From contig JAHBYA010000010.1 of assembly GCA_019636195.1 (NCBI GenBank), forward strand, positions 98,943-162,942: a stretch of 64,000 nt of DNA, in the 5' to 3' direction. Below are positions 16,819 to 26,788 of the stretch, one piece after another. The DNA comes from Planctomycetota bacterium (lineage in GTDB: Bacteria > Planctomycetota > UBA8742 > UBA2392). Position numbers and translations under genes: made by a program. Under the pieces are notes generated by a model that saw only the letters and a list, made by a program, of their open reading frames with translations, was not told where the DNA came from and ran no database searches. Each line of letters opens with the position of its first letter. The stretch's first letter is position 1.

Positions 16819-19800
16819 ATGCGTAACATCGTAGTTGTCGTACTGCTTGCCTTGCTCGCCGGCGTCGCATCCGCGCAGCACACCTGGACCGGCGCGACCA
16901 GCACGGACTGGAGCACGGCTTCCAACTGGAACCCAGCCAGTGTGCCGACATCCGGCGACAACGTAGTCATTCCGAACACGGGCAGCCTGCCGAACGCGCC
17001 AACGCTTTCGACCACGGCTGCGTGCGCTGACCTGACCATCCAGGCCGGCGGCGTGCTGACAGGCTCAGCGGGTCTGCTCAACATGACCGGGAACTGGACG
17101 AACAACGGCACGTTTGTGACCGGCACAGCGCGGGTACAGATGTCCGGTGGCAGCGCGGCCACGATCGGAGGCACATCGGCGAACGCGTTCAATCGTCTAT
17201 ACATTACCAAGACTGACCGCACGGTGGTGGTGTCGCTGGCCGCGAATCTATCACTTACCAACGCAACGCTTGCCGGCACCGGGGGACTGTGCGCGCTGGA
17301 CATTGAGACAGGCACGCTGGACACATCGGGTCACAATCTGACCGCAGCCGGGCGGGTTACCGGCGGTCTGGCAAGCGCGTCCTCAAACATCGGCGGTGAG
17401 CTTCTGGTTTCGGGCGGCAGCACCGTGAGCTTGAACCAGGTGTACCAGTGGAACCTCGGCCGTTTCACAATCAACTCAGGCACTGTGACGGTCGCCAACA
17501 CGCATGAAATTGCGAACTCAGGCCACCGCTTCGACATCAACGGCGGCTCCATCACTTACACTTCGACCGGCACCAACATTGCCATGTACACAAATGGCAC
17601 GGGATGGGGCTACTTCGCGACAGGCGGAACGATCACCCTGAACGGCAACTGGAGTTGTTCCAGCAGCTGTACGGTGATTCTCTCGGGGACGTCAGTTTGT
17701 CGTTTCACCGGCGGCACAAACTCAACGGTTACTTTGAACACTTCATCCACGACAAACACTTGGCAGTTGGGAGACCTGCGAATTCAGAAGTCCGCAGCGA
17801 GCGTGTCGTTCACCAATACAACCGCACTCAACATCAACGCTGAGGCAGCCAGCTTGCAGGTGGATGCCGGTGCGACATTGAGCCTGGGCGGAAACTTCGC
17901 CGCCGGGACAGGTTGGGCGCTCGGCGGAGTCAACAACGCAGGAACCACCAGCGTGACGGCAGCGATATGCGTTGTAAGCGGCGACATCACAAACTCCGGC
18001 ACTTTTTCGGCCACAGGTTCCGTCGAGCTTGTTGGCTCCGGCGCCAGCACAATCTCCGGTTCGTGCTCATTTGCCACACTGCAATGTGTGGTACCGGGCA
18101 AGCAGTTAAACTTCACAGCGGGCACCACCACAACCGTTTCTACCCGGCTGAACCTGCAGGGTCTGCCCGGCGGCAACCTGTTGCTTCGCAGCACCAGCAC
18201 CGGCGTCCAATGGAACCTGAACAACACCGGCACCGTGATTGCCGAGTATTGCGATGTCCGTGACAGCGCGGCCGCCAACGCGATCAACGCCGCGGGCAGC
18301 ACCGACTCAGGCAACAACACCAACTGGAATTTTGGCGGCACGTTCTCGGGCCACACATGGACCGGCGCTACCAGCACGGCCTGGGGTACAGCCTCGAACT
18401 GGAGCACCAGCACAGTGCCCGGACCCGCCGACAACGTAATCATTCCCAACACCGCCAGCCTGCCCAACGAGCCGACACTAGCGGCGACTTCGAACTGCTA
18501 CTCACTGTTCATACAGGCGGGCGGCGTCCTGAACGGCAGCACCGCGACATTGAACGTGTACGGTCACTGGTCCAACAACGGTACATTCAACGCCGGCACT
18601 TCCATCGTGATCATGAACGGCACTTCAACCGCCTGGATCCTCGGCTCGTCGGCGACGACGTTCAGCCGCCTTGCTGTGCTCAAGCCCGCGCAGAGCACCG
18701 AAGTTATCCAGCACGCCGCCATTACGATCACGTATGCCTCCACCAGTTCGGCAACACCGGGGCTGGACATCCGTCGCGGGACGTTCCGGAACAACGGGCA
18801 CAACCTGAGTGTTGCGTCCTCCTATGTAAACAGCACTTCGCCGGCGCTGGGTGAGCTGCACATCTCGGGCGGCACGTGCACCTTCAGCTATGTGTACCAG
18901 TCAAACTCGCTGCGCCAGTTCACGATCACCGGCGGCACGGTCAACATCTCAAACCTGCATTACGTCCTTAGCAACGGCTCGCGATTCGACATGTCCGGCG
19001 GAACATTGAATTACACAAGCACGTCCACCCAAGCGATCTACATATACTCGAACGGCCCGAGCGCTGGCTGGAACGCCACCGGCGGCAACATCAACATTAC
19101 GGGGGGCATTTATGTGGCCCTGGCAGACGGCAATCTGCAGGCGACCGGGACTTCCATAGTCAGGTTTGTGGGCACCGGTTCGACCACCGTGAATCTGCAT
19201 GGAACCACAAGCGCTGGAAGCCAGGCCTTCCAGATCGACGACTGCCGCTTCGAAAAGACCGCGGCAGCAACGATCAACTTCACGGCAGGCACCGGCACCT
19301 ATTCCGGCACACCGACCTTCGGCAGCATGACGGTAAACCTGCTCAACACGGTCACGTTCTCGACCATGAACTTTGCCGGCGGCAGCGGCTGGCAGATCGG
19401 CACGGTAACGAATGCAGGGACGATCAATCTCAACAACCCGAGCATGACGTTGAACGGCGACGTCACGAACGCGGGTACCATCAACGTGAACTCGCTGCAG
19501 CTGAATGTCGCCGGCAACATCTCCAGCACCGGGACGTTCACGAGTTCGACGGATGCTCACGTCTATGTAACAGGCAGCACCAACACAAGCCTGACCGGCA
19601 ACCTGACTTTCTATAACCTAAGCTGCACAGTGGCGGGACGTCGCATCACCTTTGGCGCCGGCAACACAGTGACGATCAACGGCCAGATGTTCCTGGAAGG
19701 CGCCACCGGCAACGAGATTGAACTTCGCAGCACATCGGCCGGCACACGCTGGAACCTTCAACGCAATGGCGCGGTGATCGCGAGGTACTGCGACGTGCAG

Positions 19801-22800
19801 GACAGCGGCGCGTCAGCAACTGTGTACGCGCAGCCCGGCGGCGTGGACTCAGGCAACAACCTTAACTGGGTGTTCGGCGGCGCGATTGCCGTTTCTGCCG
19901 TGACCGGCGGCCTGCAGCCCGCGTGGGCGAACGATGACTCAGACCTTGTGAGCGGGACGTTCCTGCTTGAGAACGGTTCGGCCTCCACGGTGACCGTGGA
20001 CTCGGTTACCCTTGCTGCATCAGGCACCGGCAACGACTCCGCTGCCTACTCACAGGTTTCTCTGTACCTTGACCATCCGACAGCCGGTACTCCCGGCAGC
20101 CTGGACGCAGCCGATACCCTGCTGGGTCTGCCCGCGACCGCATTTCCAGCCAACGACGGCAACCTGACGTTCCTGGTGAATCTTGACATTCCAGCCGCCG
20201 GGCTGCGCCGCATCTTTGTGGTCGTCAAGTTCAACGGCGCGACCCTTGCCAGCGCCGGACACACCTTCCGGGTACGAGTTGCGGCTGTAGGCGCCACCGG
20301 AACCCCGGTGACGGGCTTGCCCTCACCGAACCTCGCGGGCTTTGTCATGTCGCAGGCGACGCTGTTTGTGACCTACCCTGTCACGACCAGTCGTCCCGTG
20401 GCGACGACCTATACCGGCCCATCCGGTGACGGGTTCCTGATGCACCGCATCCTAGTGACCAACAACAGCCCCATGACCATTCCGGTTTCGCAATTCACCC
20501 TGTCGGCGGGAACGAGCAATTCCACCACAGCGCCACTGGCGGTGTTCACTTCGGTTGAGCTGTTTGAAGACACAGATCGCGATGAAGGCTGGAATCGTTC
20601 CCTCGATACCAAGATCGGCGGCACGGCGACCAGTTGGACCGCAGCGCAGAACTTTGTGGCAACGGGATTCTCGTTCGGGCCTTATGAGGCAAAGCTGCTC
20701 TTTTTTGTGGTAAAGCTGAACGGTGCGGCCGCGACCTCCGGGCAGTACTGGAGCACCATCAGCACCATTACCGCAACGGGGGCCAACGCTTCAGGCACCG
20801 GCGCGGGCTACTACACGCTGACTATCGCCAACGCCAGTCTGTATTGCGTTGCCGAACAGGGCACACCAGTTGAGGTGTCGGGCACCGACAATGTTGACCG
20901 CGTCGCTGGAGCCTTCGTGTTTCACAACACTAGCGCTTCGACGGCAGTGACGCTCAACAGCGTCACACTGACGGCATCCGGCACCGGCTTCGATCAGAAC
21001 GGCTACTCACAAGTCGCGCTTTATCATGACTCAAACGCCAACGGCAGCTGGGACGGAGCAGACCAGCTCGCTGCGGCGACTGCCCCGGCGTTTCTCTCAG
21101 ACAATGGCACACGCACTTTCACGCTGACTTCCCCGCTGGCCATCAACGGCGCTTCGTCCGCACGCTTCTTCTTGGTTGTGCGCATGAACGGTTCCGTGAC
21201 GCCATTGTCCGGGCATACCTTCCGTTCGCGGGTGACCGCGATCGCTTCCAGCGTTTCCACCGACGGCCTTGGGTTGCCGACCGCGTTCCTGGCAGGCGTT
21301 GATATCGTGGACGGCAGGCTGACTGTCAGCGCGACACCGGGTTCGGTCGCCCAGGTCACCGGCTCTGTGCAGGGGCCCGGCGGCAACGGCTTCCAGGCCG
21401 GGCGCTTCTCGATCACGAACACCGGCACCGGCACTTCGGACCTTCTCAGCATTACTGTGCGCGCGTCCGGGTCAGGCAATGACGCGAGCGCCTACAATGA
21501 AGTCGCAATCTACCGCGACGCAGCCACGGGAAGTGTCGGCAGCTTCGACGCCGCCAACGACATCCTGATCGGCAGTCCGGCGACTGTATTCACTGCCGAC
21601 AATGGAACCCTTGTTTTCAATGTTCAGGCGGCGCAGCAGACGTTTGCAGTCTCGGAATCACGCACGTACTTCGTGGTGGTCAAGTTGAATGGTACGGCAC
21701 TGCCGGGCCACACGTTCCGGTACCAAGTCGAGGCCATCACGACCGGCGCAGGCGCGTTCGGCGCTGGCACACCCAGCGCCCTGATGAACGGCCTGTCCAT
21801 TGTCGCGCCGTTCGCGATCAGTGCCACGGCGGGCAGCCAGTCGGGTGTGTTTGCCAACGCGACCGGCCCCGGCGGTAACGGCATTCAAGGCGGCGTGTTC
21901 ACGGTCAGCACCGGCAGCGCAGGCGGCGCAGACCTGATGTCGATCACCGTCACAGCCGGCGGCAGCGGCGACGACAGCGCGGCATACAGCGAAGTCGCCA
22001 TCTATCGCGACGGGGCATCCGGCAGCGTCGGCAGCTTCGACTTTGCCAACGACACGCTTGTCGCAACCGCAAGCGCATTCCCCGTGAACAACGGCTCGCT
22101 TACGTTCAACGTCCCGGCTTCGCAGCAGTCGTTTTCGGCCAGTGAATCCCGCACCTACTTCGTGGTCGTGAAATTCAACGGTACCGCGAGCGTGGGCAAC
22201 ACATTCACGTACCAGATCACGGCAGTTACCAGCTCGCCGGTCGGCGTGTCCGGCGTGCCGAGCACTGTGATGAACGGCCTGGTTGTCACCAACCCGTTCA
22301 GTGTCTCGGCCACGGTCGGCACGGCGCAGCAGGTGTACGCCAATGCCACCGGCACCGGCGGCAACGGCTTGCAGGCCGGCGTCTTCACGGTTTCCTGCGC
22401 GTCAGGGGGCACCGCCGACCTGCTGTCCATCACCGTTACAGCCGGCGGCAGCGGCGACGATGCCAACGACTACAGCGAAGTTGCCGTGTACCGCGACGCC
22501 GCAGCCGGCAGCGTGGGCAGCTTCGACTTTGCCAATGACATCCTGATCGGCTCTGCTGCCGGGGCCTTCCCGGCAAACAACGGTTCACTGGTCTTCAACG
22601 TGCAGGGCGCGCAGCAGACGTTCGCGAGCAGTGAATCACGCACGTACTTCGTGGTCGTGAAACTGGCAGGCAGCGCCAGTCCCGGCAACACCTTCCAGTT
22701 CCAGATCACAGCAATCACCAGCACCCCGACCGGCGCATCCGGCATCCCGACTTCGGCGATGGCCGGCCTGACCATCGTGGCGCCCTTCACGGTCAGCGCG

Positions 22801-25614
22801 ACCGCCGGCAGCGCGCAGCAGGTGTACTCCGATGCGCAAGGTACCGGCGGCAACGGCGTGCAGGCGGGCGTGTTCACGGTCAGCAACGGCGCAGGCAACG
22901 CCGACCTGACCAGCATCACGATTACAGCCAGCGGCACCGGCGACGACAGCGCGGCATACAGCGAAGTCGCGATCTATCGCGACGGCGCATCCGGCAGCGT
23001 GGGCAACTTTGACTTCGCCAATGACACCCTTATCGCCTCTGCCGGCACATTCCCCGCCAACAACGGCTCGCTGGTGTTCAACGTCCCGGCTGCGCAGCAG
23101 GCGTTTTCCGCGAGCGAAAGCCGCACCTACTTTGTGGTGGTGAAGTTGAATGGCACCGCGGCCAACGCACAGACGTTCCAGTACACAGTAACGGCCATCA
23201 CGGCCAGCCCCTCCGGCGCAAGCGGCATCCCCAGCAGCACCATGCTTGGTTTGGTGATCGTGCCGCAGTTTGACGTCAACGCCACAACCGGGACGCAGAC
23301 CGGCGTGTACGCCAACGCCACGGGCTCCGGCGGCAACGGCGTTGAGGCCGGTGTCTTCACCTTGCAGGCCGGACCGGACGCCGCGGACCTGGCCAGTATC
23401 ACGATCACCGCCAGCGGCACCGGCGATGACAGCACGGCCTACAGTGAAGTCGCCGTGTACCGCGACGGAACTTCTGGAAGCGTCGGAAGCTTCGACTTTG
23501 CCAACGACGTCCTGATCGGCTCGGCCGCTGCCGCGTTCCCTGCCAACGACGGCTCACTGGTCTTCACGGTGCAAGCCGCAGAGCAGTCTTTCGCAGGCAA
23601 CGAATCGCGCACCTACTTCGTGGTGGTCAAGCTCAATGCCAGCGCTGCCACGGCTGAGACGTTTGAGTTTACGGTGACCGCACTGAGCCCGGCGGCTTCC
23701 GGCCTGCCGTCCAGCACGATGGCGGGGCTGGTGATCCTGGCGCCTGACTGCAGCATTGCCGATAACAGCCCGGCGACCCAGGGCACCGGCTATGCCGGCA
23801 CCGGCGGGAACGTCGTGCAGCAATTCACGATTGATTACCCGAACGGCCAGAACAACACGCTTACCTCAATCACGTTCACGGGCACGACAGTCGGCGGCAA
23901 CCTGCAGAATGACGTGACGCAGGTTGACCTGTTCCGCGACGACAACAGCAACGGCACCTATGACGCGGGCGTCGATGTGCTGGTCAACTCGCAGGCTGCG
24001 TTCGGCGGCACCAACCAGGTGACGTTCACGCTTTCCGGCACCGAGAGCCAGTTCGCGGCTGGGGATTCACGGCAGTACTTTGTGGTGCTGGCATTCAGCC
24101 TGAACACGCCCCACCAGTCGCAGTTTGCCACACAGTTGACCGCGGCCAGCGGCGCCCAGACCGGCACAACCGTGAGCGGCGTGCCTGCCCCGTCGTCGGG
24201 GACGGCCCCGGGCCTTGAAGTCATGGCCAACAGCCTGTACGTGACACTGGTGGGCCCGGGCGCGGCGGCAACAGTGAACAGCGACAGTCAGGGGCCGGGC
24301 GGGCTTGGCCATGTGATCTGGCACGGCACGCTTACCACCCAGGCGTTTGCCTGGACGGTCAATGAGCTCACCTTTGAGGGCACCGGCACCGGCAACCACA
24401 ACACCGCCTACAACTACCTTGCCCTGCACGTTGATACCAACAGCAACGGCAGTTTTGACGCATCTGACCAGCTTGCGGTGGCGGCCGCGGGCACATCCTT
24501 TGACACAAACAGCGAGTACGTAGCGCAACTGGTAACAACGGCATTCCCGGCCACGACAACCGTGCGTTTCTTCCTTGTAGGCCGGCTTGCGGGCACAGCC
24601 ACGTTCGGGCAGACGTTCAATGCGCGCCTGACAGGCGTGCAGGCCACGCCGCCCACCGGCGGCCAGGTTGCGGGCGACTTGAACGTGTCAAGCACCGCGT
24701 TGATCATTGACGCAGCGGCAGTCACGGTCGGCAACGGGCCAACGCCCCCGGCCGCTGCGACACTCAAGTCCGGCACGGCCCAAGCGCACCTGATGGCGAG
24801 GTTCCGCTTCACGGCCACCAACAGTGATGTGACCGTCAGCAGCGTGACACTGACGACCGCAGGTACCGGCAACTGGGCGTCCGCCATGTCGGCAACCAAT
24901 GGCGTTCAGGTGTATGAAGACAACGGCGATGGTGTCTTTGACGCGGCATCCGACACACTGATCTACCAGGGTGCCGGTGCACCGAGCGTCAATGCAGTGT
25001 TTACGACTGCGCTGCAGGTGGCCAATGCGACCTTCAAGGACCTGTGGGTTCGGGTGAACCTGTTGGCGACCGGCGGGGCCGGTGCCGCAACGCCAATCAC
25101 CTTCAGCCTTTCGATTGGCAGTGCACTGGACGTGCAGGCGGGGGCCATCACGCCCTTGATCGGCACGCCTGCCCCGCAAAGCAGCGTGCTTTCAGTCGTG
25201 GACTTCTTTGTGTCCGGCTTCTCGCCGCTGGCCGATTTCCAGGCCGGCGGTGCGGCGATCACGATCAACGGGTCAGGCTTCATGACTCCGTTTACAGTTA
25301 CCATTGGCGGCGTCGTGTGCCCGGGCTCGCCTGTCATCACCGGTGGTACGCAAGTGACCGGGTTGCTGGTGCCAACCGGCGCGGGGAACAACCTGCCGAT
25401 TGTCGTCACCAGCGGCAACCTTGCCCCGCAAACCCTGAGTCAGACGTTCTCCTACTCCAACGTCACGCCCATTGGCGGCGGCGGCGGTAGCAAGGGTGGC
25501 GGCGGTGGCGGCGGCTGTGCCGCGGCGTTCGGCGGCCTGCCACTGCTGTGCGTGATGCTGCCTCTGGCGGCATGGCTGCGGCGCCGCAAGCGCGCAGCAT
25601 ATGCGCAGCGGTAG
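16819..25614 (+). CDS. Giant secreted repeat protein with C-terminal sorting tail (2,931 aa)
   Basis: The ATG at 16819 follows GGGAGAAGAA and gives a clean signal peptide (MRNIVVVVLLALLAGVASAQ). Residues ~21-1021 are two copies of a ~500-residue beta-rich module starting HTWTGATST and ending DSGNN.NW.FGG. Residues ~1023-2790 are about eleven ~162-residue repeats with the core SITVTA.G.GDDS.AYSEVA and RTYFVVVKLNGTA; outer copies contain Asp/Asn-Gly loops such as DSNANGSWDGAD that look Ca-binding. Then comes an IPT/TIG-like domain (~2793-2884) and a tail of poly-Gly, Cys, a hydrophobic helix and RRRKR (2886-2931), like Synerg/Myxo-CTERM or GlyGly-CTERM sorting signals. It is probably exported and fixed to the cell surface as a stalk, adhesin or sheath. 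No catalytic domain is seen. Confidence 0.88.
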   Translation: MRNIVVVVLLALLAGVASAQHTWTGATSTDWSTASNWNPASVPTSGDNVVIPNTGSLPNAPTLSTTAACADLTIQAGGVLTGSAGLLNMTGNWTNNGTFVTGTARVQMSGGSAATIGGTSANAFNRLYITKTDRTVVVSLAANLSLTNATLAGTGGLCALDIETGTLDTSGHNLTAAGRVTGGLASASSNIGGELLVSGGSTVSLNQVYQWNLGRFTINSGTVTVANTHEIANSGHRFDINGGSITYTSTGTNIAMYTNGTGWGYFATGGTITLNGNWSCSSSCTVILSGTSVCRFTGGTNSTVTLNTSSTTNTWQLGDLRIQKSAASVSFTNTTALNINAEAASLQVDAGATLSLGGNFAAGTGWALGGVNNAGTTSVTAAICVVSGDITNSGTFSATGSVELVGSGASTISGSCSFATLQCVVPGKQLNFTAGTTTTVSTRLNLQGLPGGNLLLRSTSTGVQWNLNNTGTVIAEYCDVRDSAAANAINAAGSTDSGNNTNWNFGGTFSGHTWTGATSTAWGTASNWSTSTVPGPADNVIIPNTASLPNEPTLAATSNCYSLFIQAGGVLNGSTATLNVYGHWSNNGTFNAGTSIVIMNGTSTAWILGSSATTFSRLAVLKPAQSTEVIQHAAITITYASTSSATPGLDIRRGTFRNNGHNLSVASSYVNSTSPALGELHISGGTCTFSYVYQSNSLRQFTITGGTVNISNLHYVLSNGSRFDMSGGTLNYTSTSTQAIYIYSNGPSAGWNATGGNINITGGIYVALADGNLQATGTSIVRFVGTGSTTVNLHGTTSAGSQAFQIDDCRFEKTAAATINFTAGTGTYSGTPTFGSMTVNLLNTVTFSTMNFAGGSGWQIGTVTNAGTINLNNPSMTLNGDVTNAGTINVNSLQLNVAGNISSTGTFTSSTDAHVYVTGSTNTSLTGNLTFYNLSCTVAGRRITFGAGNTVTINGQMFLEGATGNEIELRSTSAGTRWNLQRNGAVIARYCDVQDSGASATVYAQPGGVDSGNNLNWVFGGAIAVSAVTGGLQPAWANDDSDLVSGTFLLENGSASTVTVDSVTLAASGTGNDSAAYSQVSLYLDHPTAGTPGSLDAADTLLGLPATAFPANDGNLTFLVNLDIPAAGLRRIFVVVKFNGATLASAGHTFRVRVAAVGATGTPVTGLPSPNLAGFVMSQATLFVTYPVTTSRPVATTYTGPSGDGFLMHRILVTNNSPMTIPVSQFTLSAGTSNSTTAPLAVFTSVELFEDTDRDEGWNRSLDTKIGGTATSWTAAQNFVATGFSFGPYEAKLLFFVVKLNGAAATSGQYWSTISTITATGANASGTGAGYYTLTIANASLYCVAEQGTPVEVSGTDNVDRVAGAFVFHNTSASTAVTLNSVTLTASGTGFDQNGYSQVALYHDSNANGSWDGADQLAAATAPAFLSDNGTRTFTLTSPLAINGASSARFFLVVRMNGSVTPLSGHTFRSRVTAIASSVSTDGLGLPTAFLAGVDIVDGRLTVSATPGSVAQVTGSVQGPGGNGFQAGRFSITNTGTGTSDLLSITVRASGSGNDASAYNEVAIYRDAATGSVGSFDAANDILIGSPATVFTADNGTLVFNVQAAQQTFAVSESRTYFVVVKLNGTALPGHTFRYQVEAITTGAGAFGAGTPSALMNGLSIVAPFAISATAGSQSGVFANATGPGGNGIQGGVFTVSTGSAGGADLMSITVTAGGSGDDSAAYSEVAIYRDGASGSVGSFDFANDTLVATASAFPVNNGSLTFNVPASQQSFSASESRTYFVVVKFNGTASVGNTFTYQITAVTSSPVGVSGVPSTVMNGLVVTNPFSVSATVGTAQQVYANATGTGGNGLQAGVFTVSCASGGTADLLSITVTAGGSGDDANDYSEVAVYRDAAAGSVGSFDFANDILIGSAAGAFPANNGSLVFNVQGAQQTFASSESRTYFVVVKLAGSASPGNTFQFQITAITSTPTGASGIPTSAMAGLTIVAPFTVSATAGSAQQVYSDAQGTGGNGVQAGVFTVSNGAGNADLTSITITASGTGDDSAAYSEVAIYRDGASGSVGNFDFANDTLIASAGTFPANNGSLVFNVPAAQQAFSASESRTYFVVVKLNGTAANAQTFQYTVTAITASPSGASGIPSSTMLGLVIVPQFDVNATTGTQTGVYANATGSGGNGVEAGVFTLQAGPDAADLASITITASGTGDDSTAYSEVAVYRDGTSGSVGSFDFANDVLIGSAAAAFPANDGSLVFTVQAAEQSFAGNESRTYFVVVKLNASAATAETFEFTVTALSPAASGLPSSTMAGLVILAPDCSIADNSPATQGTGYAGTGGNVVQQFTIDYPNGQNNTLTSITFTGTTVGGNLQNDVTQVDLFRDDNSNGTYDAGVDVLVNSQAAFGGTNQVTFTLSGTESQFAAGDSRQYFVVLAFSLNTPHQSQFATQLTAASGAQTGTTVSGVPAPSSGTAPGLEVMANSLYVTLVGPGAAATVNSDSQGPGGLGHVIWHGTLTTQAFAWTVNELTFEGTGTGNHNTAYNYLALHVDTNSNGSFDASDQLAVAAAGTSFDTNSEYVAQLVTTAFPATTTVRFFLVGRLAGTATFGQTFNARLTGVQATPPTGGQVAGDLNVSSTALIIDAAAVTVGNGPTPPAAATLKSGTAQAHLMARFRFTATNSDVTVSSVTLTTAGTGNWASAMSATNGVQVYEDNGDGVFDAASDTLIYQGAGAPSVNAVFTTALQVANATFKDLWVRVNLLATGGAGAATPITFSLSIGSALDVQAGAITPLIGTPAPQSSVLSVVDFFVSGFSPLADFQAGGAAITINGSGFMTPFTVTIGGVVCPGSPVITGGTQVTGLLVPTGAGNNLPIVVTSGNLAPQTLSQTFSYSNVTPIGGGGGSKGGGGGGGCAAAFGGLPLLCVMLPLAAWLRRRKRAAYAQR
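16879..19884 (+). repeat. Tandem duplication of a ~1.5-kb module within the giant gene
   Basis: Unit 1 (about 16879-18345) and unit 2 (about 18352-19884) both open with HTWTGATST.W.TASNW, continue DNV(V/I)IPNT.SLPN.PTL and IQAGGVL.GS, and close DSGNN.NW.FGG. The copies differ at many positions, so the duplication is old compared with the downstream repeats. Confidence 0.85.
19885..25190 (+). repeat. About eleven tandem ~486-bp repeats within the giant gene
   Basis: Approximate unit starts: 19885, 20371, 20860, 21340, 21838, 22321, 22815, 23298, 23780, 24270 and 24750. Units 4-8 (21340-23780) are very alike in protein and DNA (AYSEVA(I/V)YRD, SESRTYFVVVK, NNGSL.FNV), while units 1-3 and 9-11 have diverged. 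This gradient is typical of expansion from the middle of an array. Boundaries are by eye. Confidence 0.85.
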
Positions 25615-25626
25615 ATCGACGGTCAT

Positions 25627-25682
25627 GACCTTTCCCCCCAAGAACTGGCCAAGCCCAATGCGGTTCGACAGGGGGAAAGGTC
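25627..25682. terminator. 12-bp perfect inverted repeat between convergent genes
   Basis: GACCTTTCCCCC (25627-25638) and GGGGGAAAGGTC (25671-25682) flank a 32-base loop, 12 bp after the giant gene's stop and about 110 bp past the stop of the opposing gene. It can act on both strands. No U-tract follows. Confidence 0.55.
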
Positions 25683-25792
25683 GGCTCGTGCAGGGCCCGC
25701 GGGATCCTGGGCAGGCTCGCCGCATCTCATGGGCGCGTATCTGTGTCTCTTCGGGCCGCGGCGCTGAAGGCCGGAAGTTGGAACAGCGTGTT

Positions 25793-26788
25793 TTACCCAT
25801 GCCAGCTTTGCAGCAGTCGCGCGTAGTTGCCGCGCTCGTAGGATGACGGGTCGGGGCAGCGCGCGAGGTTCATGCTTCCCCGCAACTGGTCGATGCCGGT
25901 GTACTCATGCTCATCAAGCCAGTTGCGCAGGCCGGTGTGCAGCTCCTGCAGCCGTTGGGGCCCGTGCCGCAGCAGCGAGGAAACCACCTGCACACTTCGC
26001 GCGCCCGCGGCAATGGCCTTCACTGCATCCAGCGGCTCGTGGACACCGCCGCTTGCTGCCAGCGGCACCTCATGTCTCGCGGACAGAATGCCAAGCCAGT
26101 GCAGGCGCAGCAGCAGCTCGCTTCGATCGCTCAGTCTCAGTGACCGTGCTGTTTCCATCTCCTCCATTTCGTAATCCGGCTGGTAAAAGCGATTGAACAG
26201 CACCAGCCCGGATGCCCCGGCTTCTTCAAGGCGCTGTGCCATGTTGGGCAGCGCCGACCAGAACGGTGAGAGTTTCACAGCGACCGGGATTGAAACGCGG
26301 GCGCACACCGCCCGGACGGTCTCCAGTGCGGCGCTCTCAATCTGCGTCGCGTCCTGGGCAGGATCAGAGGGAAGAAAGTAGAGGTTCAGCTCCAGTGCTG
26401 CGGCGCCGGCCTGTTCCATCAGTGACGCGTACTCCGTCCAGCCGCCGGGCGTGACGCCGTTGAGCGACGCGATCACTGGAATGCTCAACGCCTCGCGCAA
26501 GCGGCGGAGATGCTCCAGGTAACGCTCAGGCCCCAGCGCGAACACATCACTGTCCGGAAAGAAACTGAGCGCCTCGCCGAAGCTCTGGCCATGCGCATCC
26601 ATGTGCCGCAGCGCCGCAAGCTGGTCGCGCGTGATCTGCTCTTCGAACAGCGAGTGCATCACGATTGCCGGCGCGCCCGCGTCTTCAAGCCGACGCGCAG
26701 TGTCCAGGTCATCCGCCAGCGGCGAGGCACCGGGCAGCAGGGGGCTTTTCATCGGCAAGCCAAGCCAGGTTGTGGAGAGATCACTCAC
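25793..26788 (-). CDS. Dihydroorotate dehydrogenase-like flavoprotein linked to PFOR
   Basis: 331 residues. It uses a GTG start at 26788, set by AGGAGG six bases upstream and by the family N-terminus (M/V)SDLSTTWLGLPMKSPLLPG. It is a TIM-barrel of the dihydroorotate dehydrogenase superfamily with VIASLNGVTPGGW, PVAVKLSPFW, LVLFNRFYQPD and ASGGVHEPLDAVKAIAAGA (flavin phosphate site). The start overlaps the end of nifJ by 8 bp, so translation is probably coupled. This DHOD-like group commonly sits next to nifJ in other bacteria, which argues for a role in redox or ferredoxin metabolism and not in pyrimidine synthesis; that is an inference. It is not a typical PyrD, because the family N-terminus and neighbours differ. 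Confidence 0.85.
   Translation of the reverse strand: MSDLSTTWLGLPMKSPLLPGASPLADDLDTARRLEDAGAPAIVMHSLFEEQITRDQLAALRHMDAHGQSFGEALSFFPDSDVFALGPERYLEHLRRLREALSIPVIASLNGVTPGGWTEYASLMEQAGAAALELNLYFLPSDPAQDATQIESAALETVRAVCARVSIPVAVKLSPFWSALPNMAQRLEEAGASGLVLFNRFYQPDYEMEEMETARSLRLSDRSELLLRLHWLGILSARHEVPLAASGGVHEPLDAVKAIAAGARSVQVVSSLLRHGPQRLQELHTGLRNWLDEHEYTGIDQLRGSMNLARCPDPSSYERGNYARLLQSWHG

Noticed and set aside
19885..25190. CRISPR-like or mobile repeat array
   Set aside because: The ~486-bp repeats are protein-coding units in one continuous frame, with no spacers or direct repeats of CRISPR size.
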